From NCBI RefSeq assembly GCF_022063185.1, contig NZ_CP091913.1, positions 1,798,001-1,862,000 of the forward strand: a stretch of DNA of 64,000 bases. Direction: 5' to 3'. Each line of letters opens with the position of its first letter. The stretch's first letter is position 1. The DNA comes from Nostoc sp. UHCC 0870 (lineage in GTDB: Bacteria; Cyanobacteriota; Cyanobacteriia; Cyanobacteriales; Nostocaceae). Under the pieces are notes generated by a model, which worked only from the letters and a program-made list of their open reading frames with translations, made no database searches and was not told the origin of the DNA. Both the position numbers and the translations under genes were made by a program. Shown here piece after piece: positions 62,994 to 64,000 of this stretch.

Positions 62994-63212
62994 ATGGATA
63001 ATTGGCAAGATATGACTGATACTAGATTAGTCAGACCAATACATCCTGGTGAAGTAATTGCAGATATTCTAGATGATTTAGATATCGATAGCACGAAATT
63101 TGCAGAAATTTTAGGAGTATCTAATCAAATAGTTAATATTATTTTATATATTAAAATAAAGCCTGCAAGATTAAAATTTGGGCTATATAAACCTTCTTTT
63201 CCCGTCTCCTAG
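62994..63212 (+). pseudogene. higA: Truncated HigA-family antitoxin
   Basis: The first part matches HigA (MTDTRLVRPIHPGEVIADILDDLDIDSTKFAEILGVSNQIVN), the start of the HTH domain. After about 63140 the frame turns into unrelated AT-rich sequence (IILYIKIKPARLKFGLYK), so the second half of the HTH and the C-terminus are lost. No higB is upstream; the Uma2 gene is. It may be a decaying remnant of a TA pair. Start either 62994 or 63012. Confidence 0.7.
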
Positions 63213-63381
63213 GGAATTGCGCCTGGGTGGACTAAGGTAAACCAATTTCTGGTAGATTGGCAACTTGTGGGGTGTTTCTAGCGTCAAGCAGTCAGCAATT
63301 ACCCTTGCACTCACAAAGAGTGTCGGTAAAATGTCACTATTGTTGAGTACCCTAGTTTAAGTTGCGATCGCCAAATAACCG

Positions 63382-64000
63382 ATGATTGAAGTTGAACATC
63401 TCAGTAAAATTTACGGTTCTACCTCAGCAATTACTGATGTTACTTTTAACGTTGAACCGGGGGAAATTGTAGGGTTTCTGGGGCCGAATGGCGCGGGAAA
63501 AACTACAACGATGCGAATTTTGGCGGGTTATCTCCCAGCTAGTAGTGGTACAGCTAAAATTGCTGGCTTTGATGTCCATGAAAGTTCTTTGGCTGTGCGT
63601 CAACGCATTGGCTATTTACCGGAAACGCCGCCGTTATATCCAGAGATGACGGTGGAGGGATTTCTGCATTTTGTCGCCCATATTAAAGGTATATCAGCAG
63701 GCGATCGCGCCGCCAAGGTGAAAGCAGCTATCAAACGTTGCAATTTGCAAGAAAAAAGTCAGGTAATTATTCGCAAGTTATCTAAAGGATATCGTCAACG
63801 GGTGGGGATTGCTCAGGCGATCGTTCATGATCCCCCGGCGATTATTTTAGATGAACCGACGGTGGGACTTGACCCCCGACAAATTATTGAGGTACGCAAC
63901 TTAATTAAAAGCCTCGCCGGGACTCACACAGTTATCCTGTCTACCCACATTCTCCCAGAGGTGAGTATGACCTGTAACCGCGTCACCATCATTAATCGCG
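63382..64000 (+). CDS. ABC transporter ATP-binding protein (ABC-2 type), 3' end outside window
   Basis: At least 206 residues of an ATPase subunit: MIEVEHLSKIYGSTSAI, Walker A GPNGAGKTTTMRIL, Q-loop YLPETPPLYPEMT, signature LSKGYRQRVGIAQAI, Walker B AIILDEPTVGLDP, and switch STHILPEV. It resembles the ATPases of gliding/ABC-2 efflux systems. The permease is presumably just past the window end. The call rests on complete motifs, but the substrate is unknown. Confidence 0.93.
   Translation, partial: MIEVEHLSKIYGSTSAITDVTFNVEPGEIVGFLGPNGAGKTTTMRILAGYLPASSGTAKIAGFDVHESSLAVRQRIGYLPETPPLYPEMTVEGFLHFVAHIKGISAGDRAAKVKAAIKRCNLQEKSQVIIRKLSKGYRQRVGIAQAIVHDPPAIILDEPTVGLDPRQIIEVRNLIKSLAGTHTVILSTHILPEVSMTCNRVTIINR

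Noticed and set aside
1..64000. tRNA and rRNA genes
   Set aside because: No T-arm-like GGTTCGAATCC or clear cloverleaf in the gaps I read; a covariance-model search would settle it.

Overview
The window looks like a chromosomal segment of a filamentous, heterocyst-forming cyanobacterium of the Nostoc/Anabaena type. Evidence: many GCGATCGC (HIP1) octamers, genes restricted to oxygenic phototrophs (petN, magnesium chelatase chlH, an NdhI-maturation CRR6 gene), heptamer tandem repeats typical of Nostocales, a xisH-xisI pair, a PatA-like regulator, and a gene order that I recognise from memory as the heterocyst envelope polysaccharide (HEP) island. I made no database search; family names come from motifs and remembered homologues.

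Layout. 1-2000: end of xisH, xisI, and convergent proA. 2161-23158, all on the minus strand: the HEP-type cluster. In transcription order it reads glucose-1-phosphate cytidylyltransferase, LhgO-like FAD oxidase, SDR epimerase, RfbC-type epimerase, SAF-domain dehydrogenase, GT4, a Wzc-like chain-length/kinase protein, hepC-like phosphoglycosyl transferase, hepA-like ABC exporter, GT8, three GT2s, GT4, GT2 and a Wzy/O-antigen-ligase-like polymerase. Together these could make an unusual nucleotide sugar, start a lipid-linked glycan, extend it, export it and polymerise it. Long AT-rich gaps precede hepC and hepA; the hepA gap carries inverted-repeat elements.

23760-27651: a TerY-P type triad (VWA protein, PP2C phosphatase, Ser/Thr kinase with zinc motif and TPRs). 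28211-34273: PatA-like response regulator, a flavin/PLP-oxidase-fold protein, a fasciclin protein, a B12-binding radical SAM enzyme and two unknown proteins. 35077-37548: clpC. 37634-39874: an accessory patch with a MITE-like element, three small genes with a 107-bp direct duplication (possibly a toxin/immunity cassette), and a Panacea-type antitoxin with a partner gene. 39950-47543: a triple-GAF histidine kinase, petN with a tiny membrane-protein gene, a LysM-M23 peptidase, an orphan TnpB transposon and an HtrA-like protease. 47631-53592: DUF760, scpB, ispD, GT9, CRR6, hicAB and a FAD oxidoreductase. 53704-64000: an unknown membrane protein, a 272-bp near-palindromic element, a helicase-less type ISP-like restriction-modification protein, chlH, a Uma2 protein, a broken higA and the start of an ABC ATPase.

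No rRNA, tRNA or CRISPR array was recognised. Many intergenic stretches carry heptamer arrays or palindromes, several of which reach into gene ends. The best leads for new biology are the 37.8-38.8 kb small-gene cassette, the Panacea partner, the divergent catalytic motifs of the hepC-like and Wzc-like proteins, and the nucleotide-sugar gene set without a recognisable CDP-glucose dehydratase.
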